In this document: piece by piece, positions 18,777-28,620 of the stretch
How the letters are laid out: each line of letters begins with the position of its first letter
Position numbering within the stretch: position 1 is the first letter of the stretch
The notes under the pieces: model-generated
What the model was told of the DNA's origin: nothing
Seen by the model: only the letters and a program-made list of their open reading frames with translations
Databases searched by the model: none
DNA from: Mycoavidus sp. B2-EB
GTDB lineage: Bacteria; Pseudomonadota; Gammaproteobacteria; Burkholderiales; Burkholderiaceae
Assembly: GCF_014218255.1 (NCBI RefSeq)
Contig: NZ_AP021872.1
Span: 372,001-436,000, forward strand
Reading direction: 5' to 3'
Length of the DNA stretch: 64,000 nucleotides
Translations under genes and position numbers: made by a program

Positions 18777-21700
18777 ATGAGTCCTGCTTTGCCAGAAGCT
18801 GTTGTATTTAAACTTGGGGAATTCTATCTAAGCCAGGCTCGTGATCAAAAGAACGAGAAGAAATTTGAAGTGGCGCTGGATTTATACAATCGTGCGAAAG
18901 ATGCCTTAAGAAAGGCACAGGACCCCAAGACGCTGGCGGATGAAACACTACGGAACTGCATTGCCGATGCTTATTTAGAGCGGGGAGAGGTATTAGAAAG
19001 CCTGGATTCGTTTTACAAGGCAGCGGCCAGCTATCGCAGGGCTAGGGATTGGGGGCATTCTCAAGCGGAAAGCCACTTGCAGAACCTGGTGTCCCGCTGT
19101 CCAGAGATTGATCATGGTAGTTCTGTAAGCTACCTGTTCAACAAGCTAAAGTTACGAACGTCACGATCCACGTCTAGTCTTGCTGCATCCTCGTCTATTT
19201 CTTCCTCGGCTGACCCCCCAGGTATCGACACTTGCGCTGTAATGGATACACGGAGGGCTAATTTTTCTTTTTTTGTTCAGAATCGACATGGTGAATTGGC
19301 TGAGTCATCCATTCCTTCTGATAGTTGGAGGTGGGACGGGGAGGCTCAATTTGATGATGCCCGCTATCTCGTCGCGGCTTGGAAGCAGATCAATAAATCT
19401 AACGAAGAAAGACAGCCCAACCAGTCTGGCGAGGTGAAAGATAAATTACTATGCCTGCGCCTGCTCACACGCGGAATCATCAACGAGTTTGCCATAAAGA
19501 GAGATAAAACCCTCGGTGACGTTCGCGAGGTAGTTGCTTTAGCGGAGTTGTCAGATCCTGATATTTTTCGAGCTTTATTAGGACACTTTATTAGTGCTAT
19601 TTACAAAGAGCCTCTACTGCAAGTCCAATTACTCGATGGGCTTGCCCAAATTCTGCAGCAAGCTGAGCCGGGTATATTAAACGCTGACGACGGCGTCCAA
19701 ATTTTAGGCGTCTTAGATACTTGGCGAAAGAAGCTTTTCTACAAAGAAAAAGCCAAAAATCCTTCTTTCAAAAGAATCTTTCCTGTTAATTGGCGGAAGA
19801 ATCTCGTTAAGCCTGCGGGGGAAATGGTTATCACGCCGCATATAGAAGAAGCCGACCACGTTGATAATCTGCTGCGTGCTTTGGTCGCTCTGCTAGATGC
19901 GATGGCCGATGCTAATGTCAAAGGCTTAAACCGTGAACAGCTGCATACACCCTTATACGAGTATTTGAATGATTTGAGTAAAGACTCCAATATCCGGCGC
20001 GCTTACCAGGCAACCTATGCTTGCCAAGCTCTGCTGCATGTGCCGAATGATGAAAAACTTTGGCAAAGTGTTCTTCGGCGCAGCATAAAAGTCGCAGGTG
20101 GAGCCTTGGCATTAGCGAGTGCAGTGCGCACCTGCGACCCCCAAAAATTGGTTGATACGTTTGAGCATTTTAACGAGGCATTTGCTGGCTTGGGGCAATT
20201 CATCAAGACGGCCAAAGAAATTTCCGAAGCCGGGAAGACCTTGTATCAGGGAGGTAAAAGTGCGGCTGAAAGCTTCCGAGAGGGGGTTGATTTTGGGCTT
20301 AAGAAACCATGGTATACCGCGCTCCGGCACACTGAGTTGCTCATTCAAACTCAAAAGCTCCAGAGTCTAAATGTTTTTGTCAGCCAGGTCCCGGTGGCTA
20401 CCCGTCTGGATCCTAATTTTTTGTTTGGATTAAGCTTGCAGTTGGAACAGTTGGTGCGTACCTTGGCCAGTGAGGCCGTTAGGCAAGGAGCATTGGTCGT
20501 ACCTAATGAGGCTACTCAGCAGGGGGAGTTGGCTTGGTCCGATGAGGTTGCTCGGCAGGGAGTATTTTCCTGGTTGGAAGATATCTATCTTGACGATGAG
20601 CGTTGGGGGTCAAGCGAGCGTGTTAAACGAGGAGTTTTAAGCAGTTTAGTGCGCCTAACTGGCGATGCTCAACTTGAGGTGAGCAAGGCTGCTCGCATGT
20701 GCTTAGCCCGCATAGCCCAGGATAAAGATCCTACTAGGAAGATCATTTATGAAGCCTATACGAACTCATCGTTGGGCGAATCTGCATTGCCTAAGTCTCA
20801 AGTTGCCGAGGAGGGTTTTCCAACGGAGCTCTTAAATGCCGTCCAAAACAAACCCATCGAAGAATTAAAAATGTGCGTTAATGAGCAATTTAATAAATTA
20901 AATGAGGAGCTCACCGCTTTAACTATAAGGCTTACGCAAACTGGTTTGGGCAACCTAGATGCGCAAGAACGCTTAGCGTTGTGGCGCAGGAAACAGCTCG
21001 AGGATGAGGAATTAAAAACAGTGTTAGCGTACGTGTCACCCGAAGGTAAAGATACGCTGAGAGAAGACGAAGAACCATTTGGCGAGTTAAAGGATAAGGT
21101 AGATGCGTTTTTACAGAACCGAGATAAAAAGGTGTTATTGCTCCTGGGAGATTCCGGTGCAGGAAAATCGACTTTTAATTATTGTTTAGCGCAAGGGCTT
21201 TGGCATGCTTATGAGGAGAAAGTAGAGAAAGCAAAACAACCGGAAGACGCGGATCTTCCACTCATGGCTTTGTTTATTTCACTTCCACTGATCAAAGACC
21301 CGGGATATAACTTGATTCATGAGTATCTAAGCAGACAGGGGTTTTCAAAAAATCAGATTCAAGCTCTTCAGGGAAATAAAAAGCAACCCTTTGTATTTAT
21401 TTTAGATGGCTATGATGAGATTTCGCAGCGACAAAACCTTTATGTCACGAACAAATTCTCAACAGAGTGGCCACATGCACAGGTCATTATTAGCTGCCGT
21501 AGCGAGGTTTTGGGGAAAGATTATCAAGCCACATTCCAGCCTCGTGGGCAGAGTGGCAACCCTCAGCCTGAGGCTTTTCAAGAATTGATCGTTGCTCCAT
21601 TTTCAGAAAAGAAAATCTACCAGTATATTGAGAAATATATAGATGTCGAGCATCTTCTTGGGTGGTCATTTGATCGTTATGACAAAGCAATTAAGGAAAT

Positions 21701-24614
21701 ACCCAATTTTCGTGAATTATTGAGTAACCCTTTTATCTTAAGGTTGGCTTTAGAAATCATTCCGCTTTGGGAGCGGGAAGATGTGAGTCGCCTGGGGCAG
21801 TCCATCACTCGGTTGGATTTATACGATGCGTTTATACGCGAATGGTTTGCTCATGCTAAAGCGCGCTTGGAAGATCGGAGGCGTTTAATTGAGACTGAGC
21901 AACTTGTTTTTCAGGAGTTGGGGGATAACTTCGCAGAGTACGGAATCGACTTTAGCCAGTGCCTTGCCGTTGAATTGTATGAGAACCCTCAGCATCAAGG
22001 GGTGATGGATTACGCAACGTTATCGAGTAAACGAGTTTGGGAAGCATTTTTCAAAGCGAAGGGCTTGAGGCGCAAGGAAGTGCGGCTTTTGCTTGAATGC
22101 TCATCTTTACGTCGCAGTGGCCAGGAGTATAGATTTTTGCATAAATCTATACGGGACTATTTTGTGGCACGGTCGATAGGGGACGAGATTGAAAGATATA
22201 CTGGGAAAAATAACACAGATAACGCGGAAGATATTCAGTTCAACAAGTTAAATCTTATTGATAAAGACCCAGCGGTACTTCAATTTTTAGCAGAGCGCGT
22301 GAAACAGAGGCCAGCATTTAAAGAACTGTTATGCGTGTGGATTGAGACCTCGAAGACGAGAAAAGAAAAGGTTCAAACGGCAGCGGCGAATGCGCTGACA
22401 ATTTTGGTTAAAGCGGGTGTGCAGTTCAATGGGAAAAATTTCAATGGGATTCATGTCCGTGGGGCGGATTTGAGTTATGGGGTGTTTGACCATGCCGAAT
22501 TCGAAGGGGCAGATTTAAGCAAAGTAATATTCCGAGGCGTGTGGTTGCGTGGGGCGAATTTGGAAAAGGCGAATCTAGATGGAGTTAACTTTGGCGAATT
22601 ACCTAGTTTAGAGATGGGTGGCAGAGTAGAGGTGGATGGCAGAGTAGTAAAGGTGGGTAGCAGAGTTAGGGAATGTTGTTATTCATCAGATGGTCGTCGG
22701 TTGGCTGTTGGTACGGGGGATGGCAATATTAGGCTGTATCAAGCTGGGACTCTAGAACTAGTGCGTGTACTTAATGGGTACAGTTCTATGGTGAATAGTA
22801 TGAGTTTTTCGCCAGACGGTATGGTCTTGGCGTCGTCGGGTCATTCAGATAATACGGTAAAACTGTGGAGAGTGGAGGGCGGGGAAGAGCTGCCTCCGCT
22901 TGAAGGACATGGTGGTGAGGTAATGAGTGTGAATTTTTCGCAAAAAGGCAAACTATTAGCGGCGGGGAACCAGGATGGGACGATAAAATTATGGGAAGTG
23001 GAAAATAGAGAAGTATTGCCTATCATCGAAAAGCATAATGATTGTGTAATGAGTGTGAGTTTTTCTCTAGACGGTCAGTTTCTGGCTTCAGGGAGTGCAG
23101 ATATGACGGTGAAGCAGTGGAGAGTGGGAGGCAAAGAAGCACTATATACGCTTAAAGGACATAATGGTGTGGTAGCGAGTGTGAATTTTTCGCCAAATGG
23201 CAAGTTACTGGCGTCGGGCAGCTGGGATCATAGGGTGAAATTATGGAAGGTGGCAAGCGGAGAAGCGTGGCATACGCTTGAAGGGCATGGTAGTAGGGTG
23301 ATGAGTGTGAGTTTTTCGCCAAACAATAAAGTCCTGGCGTCGGGGGGTGAGGATAATATGGTAAGGCTGTGGAGAGTGGAAAGTGGAGAAGCATTGTATA
23401 CGCTTAGAGGGCATAGTGGTAGGGTGATGAGTGTGAGTTTTTCGCCCCCAAACGGGGAGTTTCTAGCATCGGGGAGCTACGACCAGACGGTTAAACTATG
23501 GAGAATGGGGCGTGAAGAAGAGTGGCAAATGCCTAAGGGGCATAATAATGATGTAGTACGGGTTGTGAGTTTTTCACCAGACGGCCAGCTCTTGGTTTCA
23601 GGGAGTAAAGATGGGCCGGTGAAATTATGGAAAGTGGAAAGCGGAGAAGCGTTGTATACGCTTGAAGGGCATGATTATTGGGTGGGGAGTGTGAGTTTCT
23701 CGCCAGACGGCCAGTTCTTAGCATCGGGGGGCTGGGGTCGCACTGTGAAGCTGTGGAAAGTAGCAAGCGGAGAAGCGTGGCATACGCTTCAAGAGCATAG
23801 TCATTTTGTGACTAGTATGAACTTTTCGCAAAAAGGTGGGCTCCTAGCAGTGGGAACCCAGGATGGGATAGTGACGCTATGGCAAGTGGAAAGTGGGGAA
23901 AAATTGCATACGCTTAAAGGGCATAGTGCTAGGGTGATGAGTGTGAGTTTTTCGCCAAACGGCAAGGTCTTAGCGTCAGGGAGTGAGGATCATATGGTAA
24001 AGCTGTGGAGAGTGGAAAATGGAGAAGAGTTGCGTACCCTTAAAGGGCATAATGGCTGGGTGGCTAGTGTGAATTTTCGGCCGCCAGATGGTAAATTCCT
24101 GGCATCGGGGAGTTGGGACCATACAGTAAAGCTGTGGAGGGTGGAAAGCGGAGAAGAGTATACGCTTGAGGGGCATAGTAATTGGGTGGTTAGTGTGAAT
24201 TTTTCGCCAAACGGCGAGTTCTTGGCGTCGTGGGATGAGGATGGAATAGTGAAGCTATGGTTGGTAGACACAGGCGAATGTAAGGCGACGCTTTCAGGTT
24301 TTGTTGGGTCTATCGATTCAATAGCTTGGCAAGAGTTTCCTAAAAGTGGTATTAAATTGGTTAGCAGGAAGAGCAACGCAGTTCATATTTGGCAAGTGGA
24401 ACAGGAAGAAAATAGCTGGAAATTCGGTTTATATTGGACCTCATCTCAAAACGAGTTAATTTTAACCGATACGTCTATTCAAGACGCTCAGTGTTTAAGT
24501 CCACTTAATGCCCGTTTGCTCAAGCAAAGGGGCGCACAGGGCGAACCTGCGCTAGTGTCCGGAGGGCACAAGCCGGTACTCGTGGCTAGCTTGCCGGGCA
24601 ATTTAATTGCCTAA
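18777..24614 (+). CDS. NACHT-pentapeptide-WD40 STAND NTPase (protein 1)
   Basis: A 1945-residue signal-transduction ATPase. Residues 1-120 have TPR-like helices (KKFEVALDLYNRAKDAL). A long helical region with HEAT-like parts follows to ~780. The NACHT module then has Walker A LLLLGDSGAGKSTFN (~785-800) and Walker B FVFILDGYDEI (~872-882). A pentapeptide segment (GADLSKVIFRGVWLRGANLE) lies at ~1227-1285, and 14 WD40 repeats at ~1294-1878, i.e. enough for two seven-bladed propellers. The C-terminal tail holds LLKQRGA, shared with the protein at 38.2 kb. ATG 18777 after GGGGGAAAATC is chosen over a TTG at 18711. Known relatives act as ligand-sensing switches (immunity, programmed death, regulation). 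The ligand and effector output here are unknown: there is no recognisable nuclease, protease or TIR domain. Confidence 0.85.
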   Translation: MSPALPEAVVFKLGEFYLSQARDQKNEKKFEVALDLYNRAKDALRKAQDPKTLADETLRNCIADAYLERGEVLESLDSFYKAAASYRRARDWGHSQAESHLQNLVSRCPEIDHGSSVSYLFNKLKLRTSRSTSSLAASSSISSSADPPGIDTCAVMDTRRANFSFFVQNRHGELAESSIPSDSWRWDGEAQFDDARYLVAAWKQINKSNEERQPNQSGEVKDKLLCLRLLTRGIINEFAIKRDKTLGDVREVVALAELSDPDIFRALLGHFISAIYKEPLLQVQLLDGLAQILQQAEPGILNADDGVQILGVLDTWRKKLFYKEKAKNPSFKRIFPVNWRKNLVKPAGEMVITPHIEEADHVDNLLRALVALLDAMADANVKGLNREQLHTPLYEYLNDLSKDSNIRRAYQATYACQALLHVPNDEKLWQSVLRRSIKVAGGALALASAVRTCDPQKLVDTFEHFNEAFAGLGQFIKTAKEISEAGKTLYQGGKSAAESFREGVDFGLKKPWYTALRHTELLIQTQKLQSLNVFVSQVPVATRLDPNFLFGLSLQLEQLVRTLASEAVRQGALVVPNEATQQGELAWSDEVARQGVFSWLEDIYLDDERWGSSERVKRGVLSSLVRLTGDAQLEVSKAARMCLARIAQDKDPTRKIIYEAYTNSSLGESALPKSQVAEEGFPTELLNAVQNKPIEELKMCVNEQFNKLNEELTALTIRLTQTGLGNLDAQERLALWRRKQLEDEELKTVLAYVSPEGKDTLREDEEPFGELKDKVDAFLQNRDKKVLLLLGDSGAGKSTFNYCLAQGLWHAYEEKVEKAKQPEDADLPLMALFISLPLIKDPGYNLIHEYLSRQGFSKNQIQALQGNKKQPFVFILDGYDEISQRQNLYVTNKFSTEWPHAQVIISCRSEVLGKDYQATFQPRGQSGNPQPEAFQELIVAPFSEKKIYQYIEKYIDVEHLLGWSFDRYDKAIKEIPNFRELLSNPFILRLALEIIPLWEREDVSRLGQSITRLDLYDAFIREWFAHAKARLEDRRRLIETEQLVFQELGDNFAEYGIDFSQCLAVELYENPQHQGVMDYATLSSKRVWEAFFKAKGLRRKEVRLLLECSSLRRSGQEYRFLHKSIRDYFVARSIGDEIERYTGKNNTDNAEDIQFNKLNLIDKDPAVLQFLAERVKQRPAFKELLCVWIETSKTRKEKVQTAAANALTILVKAGVQFNGKNFNGIHVRGADLSYGVFDHAEFEGADLSKVIFRGVWLRGANLEKANLDGVNFGELPSLEMGGRVEVDGRVVKVGSRVRECCYSSDGRRLAVGTGDGNIRLYQAGTLELVRVLNGYSSMVNSMSFSPDGMVLASSGHSDNTVKLWRVEGGEELPPLEGHGGEVMSVNFSQKGKLLAAGNQDGTIKLWEVENREVLPIIEKHNDCVMSVSFSLDGQFLASGSADMTVKQWRVGGKEALYTLKGHNGVVASVNFSPNGKLLASGSWDHRVKLWKVASGEAWHTLEGHGSRVMSVSFSPNNKVLASGGEDNMVRLWRVESGEALYTLRGHSGRVMSVSFSPPNGEFLASGSYDQTVKLWRMGREEEWQMPKGHNNDVVRVVSFSPDGQLLVSGSKDGPVKLWKVESGEALYTLEGHDYWVGSVSFSPDGQFLASGGWGRTVKLWKVASGEAWHTLQEHSHFVTSMNFSQKGGLLAVGTQDGIVTLWQVESGEKLHTLKGHSARVMSVSFSPNGKVLASGSEDHMVKLWRVENGEELRTLKGHNGWVASVNFRPPDGKFLASGSWDHTVKLWRVESGEEYTLEGHSNWVVSVNFSPNGEFLASWDEDGIVKLWLVDTGECKATLSGFVGSIDSIAWQEFPKSGIKLVSRKSNAVHIWQVEQEENSWKFGLYWTSSQNELILTDTSIQDAQCLSPLNARLLKQRGAQGEPALVSGGHKPVLVASLPGNLIA
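22660..24300 (+). repeat. WD40-coding tandem repeat array (14 units)
   Basis: About fourteen units of ~120-129 bases, each coding a blade of the form SVxFSPxGxxLASGSxDxTVKLWxV. Several units keep near-identical DNA, for example GTGAGTTTTTCGCCA and GGGCATAGTG recurring in phase. Such nucleotide-level identity points to recent unit duplication or gene conversion rather than ancient blades. Confidence 0.85.
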
Positions 24615-24717
24615 CATGGAATGTCGGCTCTTTTGTTTGGAGAAAATTCTACTTTCAATCTCTATCAATTTGTGGGGGGATTACCCAGGCAGATAAAATG
24701 TTTTGCAGGCAGGATTT

Positions 24718-26460
24718 TCAACCCTGAGCTGACCAGATTTTGCTTTCAGTTAAGCCATCAGCAGATCTATCAAGAATTATTTCACCGTGATGAAGGGTGA
24801 GAACTCGATCCATCTTCAACAATGCTGTCGGCCGGTGGGAGATCATTAGAATTGTATGATGCTCGAGGTGCTGACACAGTTGCTCTAGCAGTTGTTGTTC
24901 CAATTTTGGGTCGAGTCCTGATAACGCCTCATCCAATACGAAAATAGGCGCTTGCTTGAGATAGGCTCTAGCTAACGCAATACGCTGTCGTTGCCCACCA
25001 GAAAGTTTATAGCCACCTTCACCGACGATCGTATCGTAGCCATTTTCTAAAAATGGAATAAATTCTTCGCATAAACATATTTTAGCGGCTTGGTAAACAT
25101 CGTCCCGAGATACATTTTCTTTACCAAAGGCAATATTATCGAAGACTGAGCGGTGTAGTAATGAAACATTTTGAGGAACGTACGAAAAAAGCGACATCAA
25201 TTTTTCAGTCGGCCAATTCCGATAATCCTGTCCGTTTAACAGAATGGTTCCTTTTTGTGGGATATGCAGGCGCAACAATAAATGAACCAGTGAAGTTTTT
25301 CCTGCACCTGACTGGCCGGCAATCCCTATTTTTTGACCCGCTGAGATCGTTAGATTTAAGTCCTTGAAAAAGGATTGATCTTGATTAAAGCTAAACTGAA
25401 GGCGGTCAAAATGTATTATGCATTTTGAAAAATCAGTCAATGGTGGCATTGCCACTAGATTTGGCATCTGATGCGTGGCTTGCACACCGTAAACAAATGC
25501 TAATGCGTCCTGCATCACGCCCATTTCTTTGCAAAACTCAGCAAATTGCAATGAAGTCATCCATACTGATCGACGCACATAAAAACAAATAGCCGTCACG
25601 AATGAGAAATCACCAAGGCTAATCCATGATTTTTGCCAACCCACGCCCAAAAAAATCATCATGCTCACCAGTAAAACCCAGGACAATAGGCTACGCAGGC
25701 TGTCCGCTCTCCAGGTGATTAATTCGTACTTCCTGGCCGCCTCAGCGTTCTGTCGGCATAAATCATAGAATTTTTTATCGTCTAATCGAGTGCGTGAAAA
25801 AGTAAAAAGAGTCATTGCGTTTTGGATTAAATTTCCAACATATCCGATCAAATTACTTTGAATTTTTGATTGTTGATTTGAGGCAACAATACTTGCTCTA
25901 AAAAATATCCAGGTTGAAATATTCATTGCCAAAAACCACAGCAAAAATATACTGGAAAAGTATATGTTAATATAAGCTATAAAAATAAGTGAGAAAAAGA
26001 ATGCTGATACTGTTGGGTAGATTCCATATAAAAATATTCTAGCCATTTTTTCAAAACAATCTGTCAAGTTTCTGTATTTATTAACCAAGTCTCCAGCCAA
26101 TTGGTTAAAGATAAAATCTAAAGATTTATTATGGATAAACTCAAGCGCCTTGCTTTGAATGTCAGCCTTGATATCTGGCAAAATTTTGATCCAGATTCCA
26201 TTGCAAATGCGAATGGAGCACTCCAGAATCAATATCAATGCAGCATAAATTAATATTGTTTGTTCAATAATATTTTTTATTTCTTCTTTGTTCAAATTCT
26301 TTAATGAGATTTGATCAATAATGAGCTTGATCGCATAAGGTGCAGCCGTCTCGGCCAAGCACCATAACGGAGGGAGCAATAAAAGAAGCGATAAATTGAT
26401 TTTATAGGGTTTAAGAAATGGCCTAAAAAATCTAATGATCTCCCTCCAGGAAATTGTCAT
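24718..26460 (-). CDS. ABC exporter (fused membrane and ATPase domains)
   Basis: A 580-residue half-transporter of the lipid/peptide/antibiotic exporter type, working as a homodimer in the inner membrane. The first ~320 residues carry six hydrophobic segments. The ATPase has Walker A GIAGQSGAGKTSLVHLLL, the signature LSGGQRQRIALARAYL, Walker B PIFVLDEALSGLDP and the switch His in ILMISHRPTALL. Its ATG overlaps the stop of the upstream PLP enzyme (TAATG), making it the last gene of the eight-gene operon, a typical position for the product exporter. Confidence 0.88.
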   Translation of the reverse strand: MTISWREIIRFFRPFLKPYKINLSLLLLLPPLWCLAETAAPYAIKLIIDQISLKNLNKEEIKNIIEQTILIYAALILILECSIRICNGIWIKILPDIKADIQSKALEFIHNKSLDFIFNQLAGDLVNKYRNLTDCFEKMARIFLYGIYPTVSAFFFSLIFIAYINIYFSSIFLLWFLAMNISTWIFFRASIVASNQQSKIQSNLIGYVGNLIQNAMTLFTFSRTRLDDKKFYDLCRQNAEAARKYELITWRADSLRSLLSWVLLVSMMIFLGVGWQKSWISLGDFSFVTAICFYVRRSVWMTSLQFAEFCKEMGVMQDALAFVYGVQATHQMPNLVAMPPLTDFSKCIIHFDRLQFSFNQDQSFFKDLNLTISAGQKIGIAGQSGAGKTSLVHLLLRLHIPQKGTILLNGQDYRNWPTEKLMSLFSYVPQNVSLLHRSVFDNIAFGKENVSRDDVYQAAKICLCEEFIPFLENGYDTIVGEGGYKLSGGQRQRIALARAYLKQAPIFVLDEALSGLDPKLEQQLLEQLCQHLEHHTILMISHRPTALLKMDRVLTLHHGEIILDRSADGLTESKIWSAQG

Positions 26461-27527
26461 TAAGCTGCCCCCATCGTTAAAGGCTCTTCACCTATTGTGC
26501 GGATTGCTGTAAAAATGACTTCAATCTCCGAGATTGAAATTTCTAAATGCGTAATGAGGCGAATTCTCCTTTGATCAAGCGCCAGCACTCGAATCCCTTG
26601 CTCATGTAAACGTTGCTCAAAATCAAGTGCGGATAAATAGCGATGTCGAACTTCGAAAATAATAATATTGGTTTGCACCTCCTCCAGGTTTAGGTCCAGG
26701 AAAGAAAGCTGGCTCAATAATGTGGCAAGTTGCTTCGTGTGCGCATGTAACTCAGGCAGCTCTTGTAAATGGTGCTTAAGGCCATAGAGACAGCCCGCAG
26801 CGAGTATCCCGGCTTGATGTAAGCCGCCTCCTTGCTGAAATTTGTAGTACCAAGCTTCATCGATAAATGCTTGCGTTCCCGCCAAAACAGAGCCCATCGG
26901 GGCGCCAAGACATTTTGAGAAATCGATCCAAACAGAATCAAAATGCCGTGCGTAATCAGCGGCTGGAATTTTTGTCTCGGCCACTGCATGGAGTAGACGT
27001 GCGCCGTCCATATGCGTTTTGACCTCGTAGTAATGAGCCAGTTGGCATACTCCCTCAATGGTTTTGAGCGGCCAAATCGCTCCTCCTCCCAGATTCGTGG
27101 TTTGCTCGATGGATACAATCCGAGGCCGAGCAAGATTGTAGCCGCTTGGCGCGGCAATGATAGATTCAATCTGTTGAGCGGAAAATATACCGCGGACCCC
27201 ATCGATCACGTAAGGTTGTGCTTGCACTAAGCCGGCGATCAGGCCAGCAGATTTAGTCAGCGGATGGGCGGTCCGATCGAGAATAATCAAATCTCCCGGG
27301 CGTTGGCATAGCACGCGGAATGCAATGCCATTACACATCGTGCCAGAAGGTAGAAACATGGCGGCCTCTTTACCCAATAAGGCGCAGACTTTTTCTAGTA
27401 ATTGATTGACGGTCGGATCCTCACCCGCCACTTCGTTACCGACCTCCGCATCACACATCGCGCGGCGCATCGCTGGCACCGGATCGGTATTCGTATCGCT
27501 AAATAGATCTATCCTATATTTTTTCAT
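26460..27527 (-). CDS. Threonine-aldolase/beta-eliminating-lyase family PLP enzyme (paralog 2)
   Basis: A 355-residue fold-type I PLP enzyme of the low-specificity threonine aldolase family, which makes or cleaves beta-hydroxy-alpha-amino acids. HMDGARLLHA gives the Asp that binds the PLP nitrogen, and IDFSKCLGAPMGSVL the Schiff-base Lys. The N-terminal signature is altered: IDLFSDTNTDPVPAMRRAM instead of IDLRSDTVTRP, so the usual Arg is Phe. Adjacent to a more canonical paralog. The two may form a heteromer or act on different aldehydes; a plain housekeeping threonine aldolase is less likely in this operon. Confidence 0.8.
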   Translation of the reverse strand: MKKYRIDLFSDTNTDPVPAMRRAMCDAEVGNEVAGEDPTVNQLLEKVCALLGKEAAMFLPSGTMCNGIAFRVLCQRPGDLIILDRTAHPLTKSAGLIAGLVQAQPYVIDGVRGIFSAQQIESIIAAPSGYNLARPRIVSIEQTTNLGGGAIWPLKTIEGVCQLAHYYEVKTHMDGARLLHAVAETKIPAADYARHFDSVWIDFSKCLGAPMGSVLAGTQAFIDEAWYYKFQQGGGLHQAGILAAGCLYGLKHHLQELPELHAHTKQLATLLSQLSFLDLNLEEVQTNIIIFEVRHRYLSALDFEQRLHEQGIRVLALDQRRIRLITHLEISISEIEVIFTAIRTIGEEPLTMGAA

Positions 27528-27570
27528 AGCATCTCTGACAGCCGCTCAATTCGTGCCACCAAGTTGTAGG

Positions 27571-28620
27571 CTATCGATTGATGAGCGCAATTTTCAGATT
27601 TTCTTGAATGACAGAAACCGCCTGGTCAAGTTGCTGTAGCGTAATGGGGCTGTGGATTACCGCCCGAATAACGCCAGGTAACCACGGAAAAAGTAGCACC
27701 CCTTGTGCTGCACAACCTTGCAAAAACGCATTCGCATCCTCCACCTTACGATCCAAAGTGAATTGCACCATATTCGTCTCTACCACTTCATCATTAAGTT
27801 TGATGCCTGGCACGACTAATAGCCGTTTAGCAAAGTAACGAGCTAACTGATGATCTTCCGCCAAACGCTTAAGGTTATGTTGGAGGGCATAATGTGCGCC
27901 AGCCGCTTGCATCCCAATTTGATGCGCACCTCCCCCGAGCCATAAGCGGTAGTGCCGCGCTTTATCAATGGTTTCTTTGCTTCCCATTAACATCGAGCCA
28001 TAGGGGGCGCCAAGCGACTTTGAAAAACATACCGATAAAGTATTGGTATAGCGGGCATAATCATGCAACGCAATGCCAGTCGCAATATGTGCATTGAATA
28101 GCCGCGCCCCATCTAAATGCAGCCGTAGCCCCCTTTGTTGAGTAAGGCTATACACATTTTTTAAGGTCTCAAAGGGAAATAGTTTTCCAGCCCAACTATT
28201 AATCGTATTTTCAATACTCACCAATTTCGGCTGCGCAAAGTAAGCATAGCGTTGTTTTGAGTCCAAGGCGGATTCAATATCTGCCGAGCGCAAAATGCCA
28301 TCTTGTGTGCGGCACGGATTCATCACGACCCCAGCAATCGCGGCCATCGGCGCGCTATCGAAAAAATTGACGTGATAACTAGATTCAGTAATGACCTCAT
28401 TACCTGGCACTGTTTGCGACATAAAGGCTAAACGATTCGCCATCATGCCGCTGGTGACAAACAGTGCATCTTCGACTCGAAAAAGATGTTTGCAAGCATC
28501 TTGCAAGCGGTTAACACTCTCATCTTCGCCATATGCGTCGTCTCCTACCGGAGCTTGGGCCATAACCTTTCGCATCTGCTCACAAGGTCGTGTCACCGTA
28601 TCGCTTCTAAGGTCTATCAT
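27571..28620 (-). CDS. Low-specificity threonine aldolase-like PLP enzyme (paralog 1)
   Basis: A 349-residue protein starting MIDLRSDTVTRPCEQMRKVM, the canonical N-terminus of LtaE-type aldolases. It has LHLDGARLFNA and VCFSKSLGAPYGSML, with the PLP lysine at about residue 200. The frame is open further upstream to 28728, but that part lies inside the preceding oxygenase gene, and ATG 28620 gives the family start. It overlaps the oxygenase stop by 14 bases. Likely reaction: aldol addition or retro-aldol cleavage with glycine or another amino acid. Confidence 0.82.
   Translation of the reverse strand: MIDLRSDTVTRPCEQMRKVMAQAPVGDDAYGEDESVNRLQDACKHLFRVEDALFVTSGMMANRLAFMSQTVPGNEVITESSYHVNFFDSAPMAAIAGVVMNPCRTQDGILRSADIESALDSKQRYAYFAQPKLVSIENTINSWAGKLFPFETLKNVYSLTQQRGLRLHLDGARLFNAHIATGIALHDYARYTNTLSVCFSKSLGAPYGSMLMGSKETIDKARHYRLWLGGGAHQIGMQAAGAHYALQHNLKRLAEDHQLARYFAKRLLVVPGIKLNDEVVETNMVQFTLDRKVEDANAFLQGCAAQGVLLFPWLPGVIRAVIHSPITLQQLDQAVSVIQENLKIALINR

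Noticed and set aside
22660-24300. Regular ~126-base repeats that might suggest a CRISPR-like or satellite array
   Set aside because: Repeats are in frame, lack unique spacers and translate into WD40 blades; no cas genes are present anywhere in the window.
26714-27202. A 162-codon minus-strand frame within the second aldolase paralog
   Set aside because: It overlaps a clear PLP enzyme in another frame and lacks any recognisable domain or ribosome site.
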